Shown here: piece by piece, positions 7,854 through 16,536 of the stretch
Layout: the number at the start of each line of letters is the position of its first letter
Numbering within the stretch: the first letter of the stretch is position 1
NCBI GenBank assembly: GCA_006226345.1
Contig: SBHD01000131.1
Coordinates: forward strand, 1-36,816
Direction of reading: 5' to 3'
Source of the DNA: Bacteroidota bacterium
Lineage (GTDB): Bacteria; Bacteroidota; Bacteroidia; Chitinophagales; Saprospiraceae
Length of the DNA stretch: 36,816 nucleotides
Program-made: the position numbers and the translations under genes
The notes under the pieces: model-generated
Told to the model about the DNA's origin: nothing
What the model saw: only the letters and a program-made list of their open reading frames with translations
Database searches by the model: none

Positions 7854-9704
7854 ATGACAATAATTAATACCCTGCAGCAAGCGGTTTCACAGGCCGTCGA
7901 AACCTTGTATGGCGCTGCTGTAGAGGCGGAAACGATCCAGGTTAACACTACACCTGCCGAGTTTACCGGTGATTTTACCATTGTTGTGTTCCCAATGGTG
8001 AAGCTGGCCAGAAAAGCGCCGGATGTGGTAGGCGCGGAAATTGGCGCTTATCTGCAGGAGCGGGTTCCGGAAGTGCATCAGTATAACGTGATCAAGGGGT
8101 TTCTGAACCTTGAATTAACAGCAGACTTCTGGCAGCGGTTTTTACTGGAAGAAGCAAGTACACCTGAATTTGGTCGGCAGGCCAGGAAAGGTGAAAAGGT
8201 GATGGTGGAATACTCTTCCCCCAATACCAACAAACCCCTGCACCTGGGCCATGTCCGGAATTGTCTGCTTGGCTGGTCGTGCAGCCAGATCCTGGATGCG
8301 GTAGGGTATGACGTCATTAAGGTTCAGGTGGTCAACGACCGGGGTGTGGCCATTTGTAAAAGTATGCTGGCCTGGCAAAAATTCGGGAATGGTGAAACGC
8401 CGGAATCTTCCGGAAAAAAAGGCGATCACCTGGTTGGCGATTACTATGTACTGTTTGAGCAAAAAACCAAGGATGAATACGCCGATTGGCAAAAGTCGGA
8501 AGCAGCGCTTGCAGCCTATGCCGGCCGCCAGCAACAGGATCAGTCCGAGGAGGCTTTTTTTAAGGCATACAAAAACAAGTGGTTCAACGAACAATCCGGT
8601 CTGGGCGCCGAAGTGCGGGATATGCTGCTGCGTTGGGAAGCCGGCGATCCGGATACTATAGCGCTCTGGAAACAACTGAATAGTTGGGTATATGCAGGCT
8701 TTGACGCTACCTATGCCAAAATGGGAGTTGATTTTGACAAATTGTACTTTGAAAGCGACACCTATTTGCTGGGAAAGGATATTGTTGAAGACGGGCTGAA
8801 GAAAAAGGTGTTTTACCGGAAGGAGGACGGGTCTGTTTGGGTAGACCTGTCGGATGCCGGATATGACGAAAAGGTGGTACTTCGTGCAGACGGCACATCG
8901 GTCTACATCACGCAAGATCTGGGCACCGCCAGAATGCGGTACAAGGATTTTGGATGCGAACAAATGATCTATGTCGTCGCCGATGAGCAGAATTACCACT
9001 TTGCTGTCTTATTTGAGGTGCTCCGCCGGCTGGGAGAGCCTTATGCCAATGGCCTGCACCACTTGTCTTATGGCCTGGTGGAATTGCCGACCGGCCGGAT
9101 GAAAACCCGTGAAGGCACGGTTGTAGATGCCGATGACCTGATTGAGGAGGTCATTAGTATTGCGCGTGGACAGGCCGAAGAATATGGCGCACTGGAAGGT
9201 GTGACCGCCCCGGAAAGAGAAGATATTTTCCGGCAGATTGGATTGGGCGCACTGAAATTTTTCATGATCAAGGTCAACCCGAAGCGGAAGATGATCTTTA
9301 ATCCGGAAGAGTCCGTCGATCTGCAGGGCCAAACCGGGCCGTATATTCAGTATTCGGGTGTTCGGATCAATGGATTGATGCAACGGGTAGAGCAGGAAGG
9401 CGTAGATCTTACTCCGGCAAAGGCCTATACCGATTTTCAGCCCCAGGAGAAGGAATTACTAAAAGGGCTATATGAATATCCGGGCATTATTCAGACTGCA
9501 GCTGCTGAATACGATCCCTCTCATCTGGCGAACTATTGTTACAACCTGGCGAAAAGTTTTCACCGTTTCTGGCATGATCTTTCCGTTTTTAACGCTGCCG
9601 ATCCGGAAGCACGGGCATTCCGGCTGGAGCTGAGTCGCGCAGTGGGTCAGGTCCTGCGTTCCGGCATGGGGCTCCTGGGAATTGAAATGCCGCAAAAGAT
9701 GTAA
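7854..9704 (+). CDS. argS: Arginyl-tRNA synthetase
   Basis: Charges tRNA-Arg with arginine using ATP (class I aminoacyl-tRNA synthetase, cytoplasmic). From ATG 7854 the product is 616 aa. The N-terminal ~110 residues form the Arg_N additional domain. The nucleotide-binding HIGH motif appears as HLGH (130-133) inside SSPNTNKPLHLGHVRN. The KMSKS loop is replaced by GRMKTREG, as in most bacterial ArgRS. The C-terminal helical DALR anticodon-binding domain ends in GLLGIEMPQKM, a typical ArgRS ending. A longer frame from ATG 7812 was rejected because that ATG lies upstream of the TACCTTTG promoter box (7827-7834). No Shine-Dalgarno sequence is seen, as is usual for the phylum. The next gene, fhs, follows 87 bp later. 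Confidence 0.97.
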   Translation: MTIINTLQQAVSQAVETLYGAAVEAETIQVNTTPAEFTGDFTIVVFPMVKLARKAPDVVGAEIGAYLQERVPEVHQYNVIKGFLNLELTADFWQRFLLEEASTPEFGRQARKGEKVMVEYSSPNTNKPLHLGHVRNCLLGWSCSQILDAVGYDVIKVQVVNDRGVAICKSMLAWQKFGNGETPESSGKKGDHLVGDYYVLFEQKTKDEYADWQKSEAALAAYAGRQQQDQSEEAFFKAYKNKWFNEQSGLGAEVRDMLLRWEAGDPDTIALWKQLNSWVYAGFDATYAKMGVDFDKLYFESDTYLLGKDIVEDGLKKKVFYRKEDGSVWVDLSDAGYDEKVVLRADGTSVYITQDLGTARMRYKDFGCEQMIYVVADEQNYHFAVLFEVLRRLGEPYANGLHHLSYGLVELPTGRMKTREGTVVDADDLIEEVISIARGQAEEYGALEGVTAPEREDIFRQIGLGALKFFMIKVNPKRKMIFNPEESVDLQGQTGPYIQYSGVRINGLMQRVEQEGVDLTPAKAYTDFQPQEKELLKGLYEYPGIIQTAAAEYDPSHLANYCYNLAKSFHRFWHDLSVFNAADPEARAFRLELSRAVGQVLRSGMGLLGIEMPQKM

Positions 9705-9755
9705 AAGAGGAGCCAAAAAATCCGGTGATTCGTTCGGGCAAGTCCGATGAGGCCT

Positions 9756-9763
9756 TATATTCG
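9756..9763 (+). promoter_or_regulatory. Possible weak -7 element upstream of fhs
   Basis: TATATTCG differs from TAnnTTTG at one position and lies 28 bp before the fhs start codon. No clear -33 TTG is seen, so fhs may instead be read through from argS. Confidence 0.25.
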
Positions 9764-9791
9764 CCCCGCCTAATCAAAATAAAATCAAATT

Positions 9792-11468
9792 ATGCTCTCG
9801 GACATTGAAATCGCCCAACAAGCGACCCCCAAACGAATTGTTCCCCTCGCCGCTGATACACTTGGAATACCTGATGATGCGCTGGAGCCATTTGGCCATT
9901 ATAAGGCTAAAGTGTCATTGGAATACCTGGACAAGCTGCCGGCACGCACATCCAGCAAACTTATTTTAGTGACTGCGGTCAGCCCTACGCCGGCCGGAGA
10001 AGGCAAGACTACTACAACTGTCGGTCTTGGAGATGCCTTGAACCGTATCGGGAAAAAGACGCTCATTTGTCTGCGTGAGCCTAGCCTGGGCCCGGTTTTC
10101 GGAATGAAAGGCGGTGCAGCCGGCGGAGGTCACGCACAGGTGATCCCAATGGAAGATATCAACCTGCATTTTACCGGCGATTTCGGCGCTATTGGCCTAG
10201 CCAACAACCTGCTTGCTGCAATGGTGGACAACCACATCCATCAAGGGAATGCCCTGGACATTGATGTTCGCCGGGTGACTTGGAAACGGGTTGTTGATAT
10301 GAATGACCGCGCCTTGCGGGATATTGTGGTTTCGCTTGGCGGTATTTCCAATGGATACCCGCGGCAGGATGGTTTTGACATTGTTGTAGCGTCCGAAGTG
10401 ATGGCCATTTTTTGTCTGGCCACTTCCCTGACTGATCTCAAAGAACGGCTGGGCAATATTGTTGTCGGGTATACCCGGACAAGGAAACCGGTTCGTGCCC
10501 GGGATCTTAACGCACATGGAGCAATGACAGTGCTGCTGAAGGATGCGATCAAGCCCAACCTGGTACAGACACTGGAGCATACGCCTGCCTTTATCCATGG
10601 CGGTCCGTTTGCCAATATCGCACATGGTTGTAATTCTGTTATTGCTACCAAAAGCGCTCTGAAACTGGCTGATTATGTTGTGACGGAGGCTGGCTTTGGT
10701 GCGGATCTGGGAGCGGAAAAATTTCTGGATATCAAGTGCCGCAAGGCAGGCCTCCGGCCGGATGCTGTCGTGTTGGTGGCAACACTTCGTGCGTTGAAAT
10801 ACCATGGCGGTGCCGATCTGGCCGAACTCAACCAGGAAAACCTGGATGCCCTGGAAAAAGGCATTGTGAATATTGAACGGCATGTAAAGAACATCCGGGA
10901 GACGTTTGGACTGCCCTGTGTGGTCGGGATAAACCATTTCACCTTCGATACGGAAGCAGAGATCGATCTCTTAAAACAGAAGTTGGCTCCGTATGGTGTT
11001 TCAGTCGTGGTTTCAAAGCACTGGGCCGATGGAGGCAAGGGTGCAGAGGACCTGGCACATGCGGTAGTTAAAACGATCGACGATAGTGAAAACAATTTTC
11101 AGTTTGCCTATTCGGACGAGATGTCCCTTTGGGATAAAATGAAAGCTGTTGCCACCAAGATCTACGGTGCCGCCGATATTTCTGCTGATGCTTCGGTTAA
11201 ACGCCAGATCAAGAACCTGGAAGAACAGGGCTATGGCCATTATCCGGTTTGTGTGGCGAAAACCCAGTATTCCTTTTCAACGGACCCCAAGAAACTCGGG
11301 GCCCCCTCAGGCCATGTGGTCAATATCCGCGAGGTACGTCTGGCGTCCGGGGCGGAGTTTGTGGTGATGATCTGTGGAGCGATCATGACAATGCCCGGAC
11401 TCCCCAAAGTGCCCTCCGCGGAAAAGATTGATATTGACGAGCAGGGCAAGGTCGTCGGACTCTTTTAG
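9792..11468 (+). CDS. fhs: Formate-tetrahydrofolate ligase (10-formyl-THF synthetase)
   Basis: Joins formate to tetrahydrofolate using ATP to give 10-formyl-THF, feeding purine and formyl-Met synthesis. The 558-aa product has full family length. It carries the phosphate-binding loop TPAGEGKTT (from residue 66) followed by TVGLGDAL. It also has the family-typical stretches [20 protein letters not shown], then HFTGDFGAI, and ends with [18 protein letters not shown] 9792 gives the normal N-terminus. Placement between two tRNA synthetase genes suggests a housekeeping cluster, with argS possibly co-transcribed. A functional tie to the nearby fdhD through formate metabolism is possible but not shown. 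Confidence 0.97.
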   Translation: MLSDIEIAQQATPKRIVPLAADTLGIPDDALEPFGHYKAKVSLEYLDKLPARTSSKLILVTAVSPTPAGEGKTTTTVGLGDALNRIGKKTLICLREPSLGPVFGMKGGAAGGGHAQVIPMEDINLHFTGDFGAIGLANNLLAAMVDNHIHQGNALDIDVRRVTWKRVVDMNDRALRDIVVSLGGISNGYPRQDGFDIVVASEVMAIFCLATSLTDLKERLGNIVVGYTRTRKPVRARDLNAHGAMTVLLKDAIKPNLVQTLEHTPAFIHGGPFANIAHGCNSVIATKSALKLADYVVTEAGFGADLGAEKFLDIKCRKAGLRPDAVVLVATLRALKYHGGADLAELNQENLDALEKGIVNIERHVKNIRETFGLPCVVGINHFTFDTEAEIDLLKQKLAPYGVSVVVSKHWADGGKGAEDLAHAVVKTIDDSENNFQFAYSDEMSLWDKMKAVATKIYGAADISADASVKRQIKNLEEQGYGHYPVCVAKTQYSFSTDPKKLGAPSGHVVNIREVRLASGAEFVVMICGAIMTMPGLPKVPSAEKIDIDEQGKVVGLF

Positions 11469-11570
11469 GTTCCGGGCTTTATTTGCTTCTTTAGAGCAAC
11501 GATTTTCAATCTGACCGCAGAATTGGGTGGAATAACTCAAACTTCTGTGTACCCTTGTTAAGATAGTCGG

Positions 11571-11578
11571 TATCTTTG
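11571..11578 (+). promoter_or_regulatory. -7 element of glnS promoter
   Basis: A perfect TATCTTTG lies 24 bp before ATG 11603. Expected transcription start is near 11585. The -33 region is weak (TTCTG at 11543-11547, spacer 23). The box overlaps the upstream alternative start at 11576, arguing against that start. Confidence 0.65.
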
Positions 11579-11602
11579 CGGCTGCTTAACCCATTTCCAT
11601 TT

Positions 11603-13288
11603 ATGCGCACAGAAAACGATTTGTCCGGGGAAAAAGAATCCCTGAATTTTATTGAAGAGATTATCGAGGCGGATCTCCGGGAAGGCCGCCATTCCGTTAT
11701 CCAAACCCGGTTTCCGCCAGAACCGAATGGATATTTGCATATTGGTCACGCTAAAAGCATTTGCCTGAATTTCGGCCTGGCCGAAAAATATAATGGCAAA
11801 TGCAACCTGCGCTTCGACGATACGAACCCCACAGCAGAAGAGCAGGAATATGTCGATAGTATCATCGATGATATTCGCTGGCTGGGTTTCGAACCGGACC
11901 AGATTCTGTTTACGTCAGATTACTTCCAACAATTATATGATTGGTCGCTCCAACTGATCCGGGACGGCAAGGCATATGTGGACTTTTCCACTCCGGAAGA
12001 GATTGCAAAGTCTAAAGGCACTCCAACTGTTCCGGGTACGCCTACAAAGTATCGGGACACTGCCCCGGAAGAGAATCTGGCCATTTTCGAGCGGATGAAA
12101 AACGGGGAGTTCCCGGATGGCCACTGTGTATTGCGCGCGAAGATCGACCTCGCTTCTCCGAATATGCATATGCGGGATCCCTATTTGTACCGGATCAAGC
12201 ACGCACACCATCACCGTACCGGCGATACCTGGTGTGTATACCCGATGTACGATTGGGCACATGGGCAAAGCGACAGTATTGAGCATATCACACATTCTAT
12301 CTGTACGCTGGAATTTGTCCCGCACCGGGAGTTGTACGACTGGCTGATCACCCAATTGGGCATCTTTCCTTCCAAACAATATGAATTTGCCCGGCTCAAC
12401 CTCAATTATACCGTAATGAGTAAACGGAAATTGTTGCAGCTGGTCAGGGAAGGAAATGTGCGGGGCTGGGATGATCCGCGGATGCCGACCATTCGGGGAC
12501 TGCGCCGCCGGGGTTATACACCCGAAAGCCTACGCGAGTTTGCACGCCGGGTTGGTGTTGCCAAACGGGACAATATTATTGATGTGAGCCTCCTCGAGTT
12601 TTGCATCCGGGAAGATCTGAATAAGCGTGCGCTCCGGCGCTTTGCAGTGCTGAATCCCCTGAAAGTAGTGATTACCAACTATCCGGATGGCAAGGTGGAA
12701 TGGCTGGAAACGGAGAACAATCCGGAAGATCCGGATGCGGGTACGCGACAGTTACCCTTTTCCCGGGAATTGTATATTGAGCAGGATGATTTTATGGAAA
12801 ACCCTCCGCCAAAATATTTCCGCCTTTCTCCCGGAGGCATGGTTCGCTTAAAATCAGCCTTCATTATTCAGTGTACGGATGTGGTGAAGGATGCCGGCGG
12901 TTCGATTAAGGAGATCCACTGCACCTATGTGCCGGAAAGCCGTTCGGGCCAGGATACTAGCGGATTGAAGGTGAAAGGTGTCATCCACTGGTTGTCGGCT
13001 GCGCATGCCCGGGATGCAGAAGTGCGGTTGTACGACCGATTATTTACGGTGGAAGATCCGGCCGCTGAGGAGGATTTCAAGCAAGTTATAAATGCGGACT
13101 CCCTGGAAGTGATCAGCCAGGCTAAAATTGAGCCGGCACTTACCGAAACCAGTGAAGGGGAGCGTTATCAGTTCACCCGGCTGGGATATTTTGTGGTTGA
13201 TCCGGAGGCTACTGCTGAAAAAACTGTGTTCAACAGGACGGTTACCCTGCGCGACACCTGGGCGAAGGAGATGAAAAAGCAGTCCTGA
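11603..13288 (+). CDS. glnS: Glutaminyl-tRNA synthetase
   Basis: Charges tRNA-Gln with glutamine directly (class I synthetase, cytoplasmic). From ATG 11603 the product is 561 aa. The HIGH motif is HIGH at residues 46-49 within FPPEPNGYLHIGHAKS, and the KMSKS loop is VMSKRKL from residue 271. The GlnRS-specific FDDTNP motif follows the HIGH region, and the C-terminal part has the beta-barrel anticodon-binding domains. An earlier in-frame start at 11576 was rejected because it falls inside the -7 promoter box (11571-11578). Having glnS implies direct glutaminylation of tRNA-Gln, although GatCAB could also exist elsewhere. The gene lies 134 bp after fhs with its own promoter. Confidence 0.96.
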   Translation: MRTENDLSGEKESLNFIEEIIEADLREGRHSVIQTRFPPEPNGYLHIGHAKSICLNFGLAEKYNGKCNLRFDDTNPTAEEQEYVDSIIDDIRWLGFEPDQILFTSDYFQQLYDWSLQLIRDGKAYVDFSTPEEIAKSKGTPTVPGTPTKYRDTAPEENLAIFERMKNGEFPDGHCVLRAKIDLASPNMHMRDPYLYRIKHAHHHRTGDTWCVYPMYDWAHGQSDSIEHITHSICTLEFVPHRELYDWLITQLGIFPSKQYEFARLNLNYTVMSKRKLLQLVREGNVRGWDDPRMPTIRGLRRRGYTPESLREFARRVGVAKRDNIIDVSLLEFCIREDLNKRALRRFAVLNPLKVVITNYPDGKVEWLETENNPEDPDAGTRQLPFSRELYIEQDDFMENPPPKYFRLSPGGMVRLKSAFIIQCTDVVKDAGGSIKEIHCTYVPESRSGQDTSGLKVKGVIHWLSAAHARDAEVRLYDRLFTVEDPAAEEDFKQVINADSLEVISQAKIEPALTETSEGERYQFTRLGYFVVDPEATAEKTVFNRTVTLRDTWAKEMKKQS

Positions 13289-13377
13289 TTTTGTTCATTC
13301 AATGGCTTATTTTATATAAATGCAGCCAATATTGGACGATTGATAGCATTTTTACAGCCTGCTGATAATCCTGAAGG

Positions 13378-13385
13378 TATCTTTG
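13378..13385 (+). promoter_or_regulatory. -7 element upstream of T9SS cargo gene
   Basis: A perfect TATCTTTG lies 41 bp before ATG 13427. The leader after it is A/T-rich (a run of seven T, then CAACTAAATAAAT) with no Shine-Dalgarno sequence, typical of highly translated Bacteroidota genes. No clear TTG was found at the expected -33 distance. Confidence 0.6.
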
Positions 13386-13426
13386 ACACTCTATTGTCTA
13401 TTTTTTTCAACTAAATAAATCTACAG

Positions 13427-15274
13427 ATGAAGCAATTGCTTACCCAATCACTCGCTGTACTGGCCTTTTTGCTGCTTGGCAGCGCCGTACAGGCACAAAC
13501 CCCGTTTTGGAGTGAAGATTTTGCCGGTGGTATTCCTGCCGGTTGGACCAATGTAGACGCATCTGGTCAAGGTGCTGTCTGGACCTGGTGTAATGATCCG
13601 GCTGCCGGCAACAACCAGGTTGGTTGCCCGAGTATCTGGGACGATGGATTGAACGAACAGGAACCATTTGCCGCTACTACGGCCACCAATGGCTTTGTAA
13701 CGGTAGACTCTGACGAATACGGTAATATTCCGGCTAACCACGTTTCGGAACTGACTACAGATGCCATTGACTGTTCTGGTAAATCCGAGGTGTTTGTCAC
13801 TTTCCAGACCCACATTGGTGTATACACGGTCAATGCAGAATCTGGTGCGATCCTCCGTGTGAGCACGGATAAGATGAACTGGACGGACTACACCATCTTC
13901 CCGGGCCTGACCACCAGCATCCGCTGGTCTGCCAACCCGGAAACCCCGATCCTGGATATCTCGGCAGCTGCTGCCGGGAGCGCTACGGTTTATCTCCAGT
14001 GGCAGTGGACAGGCAACTATGAGTATCAGTGGAGCCTGGATGATATCGCAATTTACGACGCCAACCCGACACCGCGTCACGACGTTGCCATCGGTGAATT
14101 TTTCTATCCCGCATCCAGCATGGCAACACCCGAATCCCAGATCGGTACGGATACGTTTGGCTTTTTTGCCTACCTCTCGAATCAGGGTACAGAAACGCAG
14201 ACGAACATCAAGTTAAAAGCATATGTAACCACAGATGCTGACGACGTAATCTGGCAAGACAGTGTGGTGATCCCCGCGCTTGCTGCAGGTGTAGTTGACT
14301 CTGCTTTTGAAACACCGAATCAGTTTGCTCCCGAATTGCCTATTGGCGAGTATCGCATAAAGTACACAGTTTCGGCTGACTCTGTAGACCTGCGTCCGTT
14401 CAACAATGCAGTTGAAAGCACGTTCTATGTGACGAACAATCTGTTCTCCAAGGAAGACGGTCCGGAGCAAGGCTATCGCCCGTCGGGCGGTGGTGACTGG
14501 TACGTGGGCAACCTGTATACCATGAGTGCCGGCAGCATGGATTCGTATCGTGCAACGCTCGCTCAGTTTGCATTCGCTACGAATGCCAGTGAATTGCCGA
14601 CTGCCGATGTGGAAGCTACGATCTTCCTTTTCCGTGTAGGCGACAATGTCGTACTGAGCGGACCGGATTACAACTTCCAGGATGCAGACTTCCTCAACGG
14701 TGACCTGGAATGGTTGGGTGTCGGCACATATGATGCTCCGGATACTGTTGGCAACTATGAAATGCAAACAGTGGAGATCCTCGATTTCAACACCAGCTCC
14801 CCTGGAGTATTGCTGGAAAATGGCGCACGGTATATCCTGGCTGTCGGTTATGCCGGCCTGAGCAATGTAGCGTTCCATGCTTTCAATGACAATGTGAACT
14901 ACCTGTTCCCGTCGACCATGACGTACAGCGATCAGTGGTACACTGGTGGTTTTGGTGGTGATGTCAACGCTATGCTTCGTATGGCGATCAGCCTGGTGAG
15001 CACGACAGACAACACGCCGCTTCCGGATAACACGATGAAGATCTTCCCGAACCCGGTTAGCGAAACGCTGAACCTTGCTGTTAGCTTCGATCAGCCGACG
15101 GATGCAACGATCACGATCGCCGATCTTACCGGCCGTGTGATCATTGTTCAGGATCGTGAAGGCCTTACGCAGGAGAACCTCTCGTACCAGCTGCAAGTGG
15201 CTTCCGGTACCTACTTGGCCCGTATTGCTACGGCAGAAGGCACACTGACGAAGAAGTTTGTCGTACAGAAATAA
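13427..15274 (+). CDS. T9SS type A sorting domain-containing secreted protein
   Basis: A 615-aa exported protein. It has an N-terminal signal peptide (LAVLAFLLLGSAVQAQ). The next ~190 residues (WSEDFAGGIPAGW ... WSLDDIAIYD) resemble the jelly-roll (MAM or cleaved-adhesin-like) module of secreted Bacteroidota proteins. Residues about 215-330 look like a CARDB/Ig-like module (DVAIGEFFYP ... PIGEYRIKYTV). The final ~75 residues begin MKIFPNPVSETLNL and end TLTKKFVVQK, a T9SS type A sorting domain, so the protein is probably exported and anchored or released at the surface. No catalytic motif is recognised. The gene has its own promoter box at 13378 and a strong terminator right after it. It shares its N-terminal layout and sorting tail with the Omp28-like gene on the other side of lpxB. 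Confidence 0.88.
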   Translation: MKQLLTQSLAVLAFLLLGSAVQAQTPFWSEDFAGGIPAGWTNVDASGQGAVWTWCNDPAAGNNQVGCPSIWDDGLNEQEPFAATTATNGFVTVDSDEYGNIPANHVSELTTDAIDCSGKSEVFVTFQTHIGVYTVNAESGAILRVSTDKMNWTDYTIFPGLTTSIRWSANPETPILDISAAAAGSATVYLQWQWTGNYEYQWSLDDIAIYDANPTPRHDVAIGEFFYPASSMATPESQIGTDTFGFFAYLSNQGTETQTNIKLKAYVTTDADDVIWQDSVVIPALAAGVVDSAFETPNQFAPELPIGEYRIKYTVSADSVDLRPFNNAVESTFYVTNNLFSKEDGPEQGYRPSGGGDWYVGNLYTMSAGSMDSYRATLAQFAFATNASELPTADVEATIFLFRVGDNVVLSGPDYNFQDADFLNGDLEWLGVGTYDAPDTVGNYEMQTVEILDFNTSSPGVLLENGARYILAVGYAGLSNVAFHAFNDNVNYLFPSTMTYSDQWYTGGFGGDVNAMLRMAISLVSTTDNTPLPDNTMKIFPNPVSETLNLAVSFDQPTDATITIADLTGRVIIVQDREGLTQENLSYQLQVASGTYLARIATAEGTLTKKFVVQK

Positions 15275-15311
15275 TGACTTTTTAAAATGCCAGTGGGTGG
15301 CAACACCCAGA

Positions 15312-15347
15312 AAAAAGCCTGACCCGGATTACCGGGTCAGGCTTTTT
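15312..15347. terminator. Bidirectional intrinsic terminator overlapping the lpxB stop codon
   Basis: A perfect 16-bp stem AAAAAGCCTGACCCGG/CCGGGTCAGGCTTTTT (15312-15327 and 15332-15347) with a 4-nt loop. It has T runs in both directions, so it should stop both the T9SS cargo gene (+) and lpxB (-). The lpxB stop codon (15337-15339) and its last codons lie inside the right arm. Confidence 0.9.
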
Positions 15348-16446
15348 CTTTCAGGAAGTCCAGGATAAGTCGCGCAGCCCTGTCAGAAGCCCCTCCATCG
15401 CCCAGTTTGTGGCGCAATTCAGCATAGCCGGATTCTATTTCAGCTGCCCGTTCAGGAAGTAGGATATCGGCCAGGGCAGCCTGCAGGTTTCGGGTGTTTA
15501 ACTCCTGCTGGATAAGTTCCCGGACTAAAGGACGATCCAGGATAAGGTTGACGAGAGAAATATACCGGACATTTACCACACGGCGGGCAATGGCATAGGA
15601 AATGGCGTTGCCTGCATAACACACTACCTGGGGCGTACCTATCAAGGCAGTCTCCAAGGTAGAGGTGCCTGATTTTACCAAGGCTGCTGTGGCGCTGCGC
15701 AACAGGTTGTAGGTCTGTCCTTCCACTATTGAAACCTCAGGGAAAGGCGCTAAATATGGTTGGTAAAATGTGTTGGGCAGCGATCCGGAAGCGGCAACTA
15801 CGAAGCGATACTCCGGGAAAAGCGGGGTGACAGACAGCATGATGGGGAGGATACGCTGCACCTCTTGTTTGCGACTGCCAGGCAACAGTGCAATCACCTT
15901 TCGGTCATCCGCTACTCCTGTCTTTTCCAGTGTTCCAGACTGCTGCTGTAAGGCATCCAGCAATGGATGCCCTACAAAGTCGACCCGCATTCCGTATTTC
16001 TCGTAAAAGGCTGTTTCAAATGGAAGGATGACCAGCATTTTATCTACATCCCTTCGAATAGCATGTACCCGGGAGGAATGCCAGGCCCAGATCTGCGGTG
16101 AGATATAATAGATAACCGGGATCCCCTGTTGTTTGGCCCATTTAGCAATGCGAAGGTTGAAACCAGGGTAATCGATCAATATCAAAGCGTCAGGCCTGAA
16201 ATCCACAATATCGGATTTGCAGAACCGGAGATTCCCCATGATCGTGCGCAGGTTTTTTAAAACCTCCCAAAAACCCATAAAAGCCAGATCGCGGTAGTGT
16301 TTGACCAGTATACCACCTGCTGCCTCCATGCGATCGCCTCCCCATATCCTGCAGACAGATTCGGAACGCCCGGACCGGAGTGCCTTGATCAGGTTTGCGC
16401 CATGGAGATCTCCGGAGGCCTCTCCGGCGATGATGTAAAACTTCAT
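15337..16446 (-). CDS. lpxB: Lipid-A-disaccharide synthase
   Basis: Condenses UDP-2,3-diacylglucosamine with lipid X to make the lipid A disaccharide, a committed step of LPS synthesis at the inner face of the inner membrane. The 369-aa product (glycosyltransferase family 19) begins with the family signature FYIIAGEASGDLHGANLI. It also contains DYPGFNLRIAKWAK, YYISPQIWAWH, LPGSRKQEV and the late KSGTSTLETALIGTP, all typical of LpxB. ATG 16446 is the natural start. The gene is not next to other lpx genes. It is convergent with the T9SS cargo gene, and its stop codon sits inside their shared terminator. The 90-bp gap upstream holds the terminator of the preceding gene, and no clear promoter box was found there. 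Confidence 0.96.
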   Translation of the reverse strand: MKFYIIAGEASGDLHGANLIKALRSGRSESVCRIWGGDRMEAAGGILVKHYRDLAFMGFWEVLKNLRTIMGNLRFCKSDIVDFRPDALILIDYPGFNLRIAKWAKQQGIPVIYYISPQIWAWHSSRVHAIRRDVDKMLVILPFETAFYEKYGMRVDFVGHPLLDALQQQSGTLEKTGVADDRKVIALLPGSRKQEVQRILPIMLSVTPLFPEYRFVVAASGSLPNTFYQPYLAPFPEVSIVEGQTYNLLRSATAALVKSGTSTLETALIGTPQVVCYAGNAISYAIARRVVNVRYISLVNLILDRPLVRELIQQELNTRNLQAALADILLPERAAEIESGYAELRHKLGDGGASDRAARLILDFLKEKA

Positions 16447-16471
16447 ACAAACAGGGTTTTCAAACGACCAA

Positions 16472-16511
16472 TAAAAAAGCGGCGGCGGGCATGATCTTGC
16501 CCGCCGCCGCT
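16472..16511 (-). terminator. Strong intrinsic terminator of the Omp28-like gene
   Basis: A perfect 13-bp GC-only-core stem AGCGGCGGCGGGC/GCCCGCCGCCGCT (16478-16490 and 16499-16511) with an 8-nt loop is followed on the minus strand by a run of T (16478-16473). It lies 26 bp after the stop of the Omp28-like gene and separates it from lpxB. Confidence 0.92.
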
Positions 16512-16536
16512 AAAGTCGGTGGAATTTCCGACAATA

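Noticed and set aside
11469-11602. TTGCT/AGCAA repeat after fhs as a terminator
   Set aside because: Only 5 bp of A/T-rich stem and no clear T run; too weak to annotate.
14213-15196. 327-codon minus-strand frame inside the T9SS cargo gene
   Set aside because: It lies wholly antisense to a well-supported gene, and its composition looks like a reverse-frame translation.
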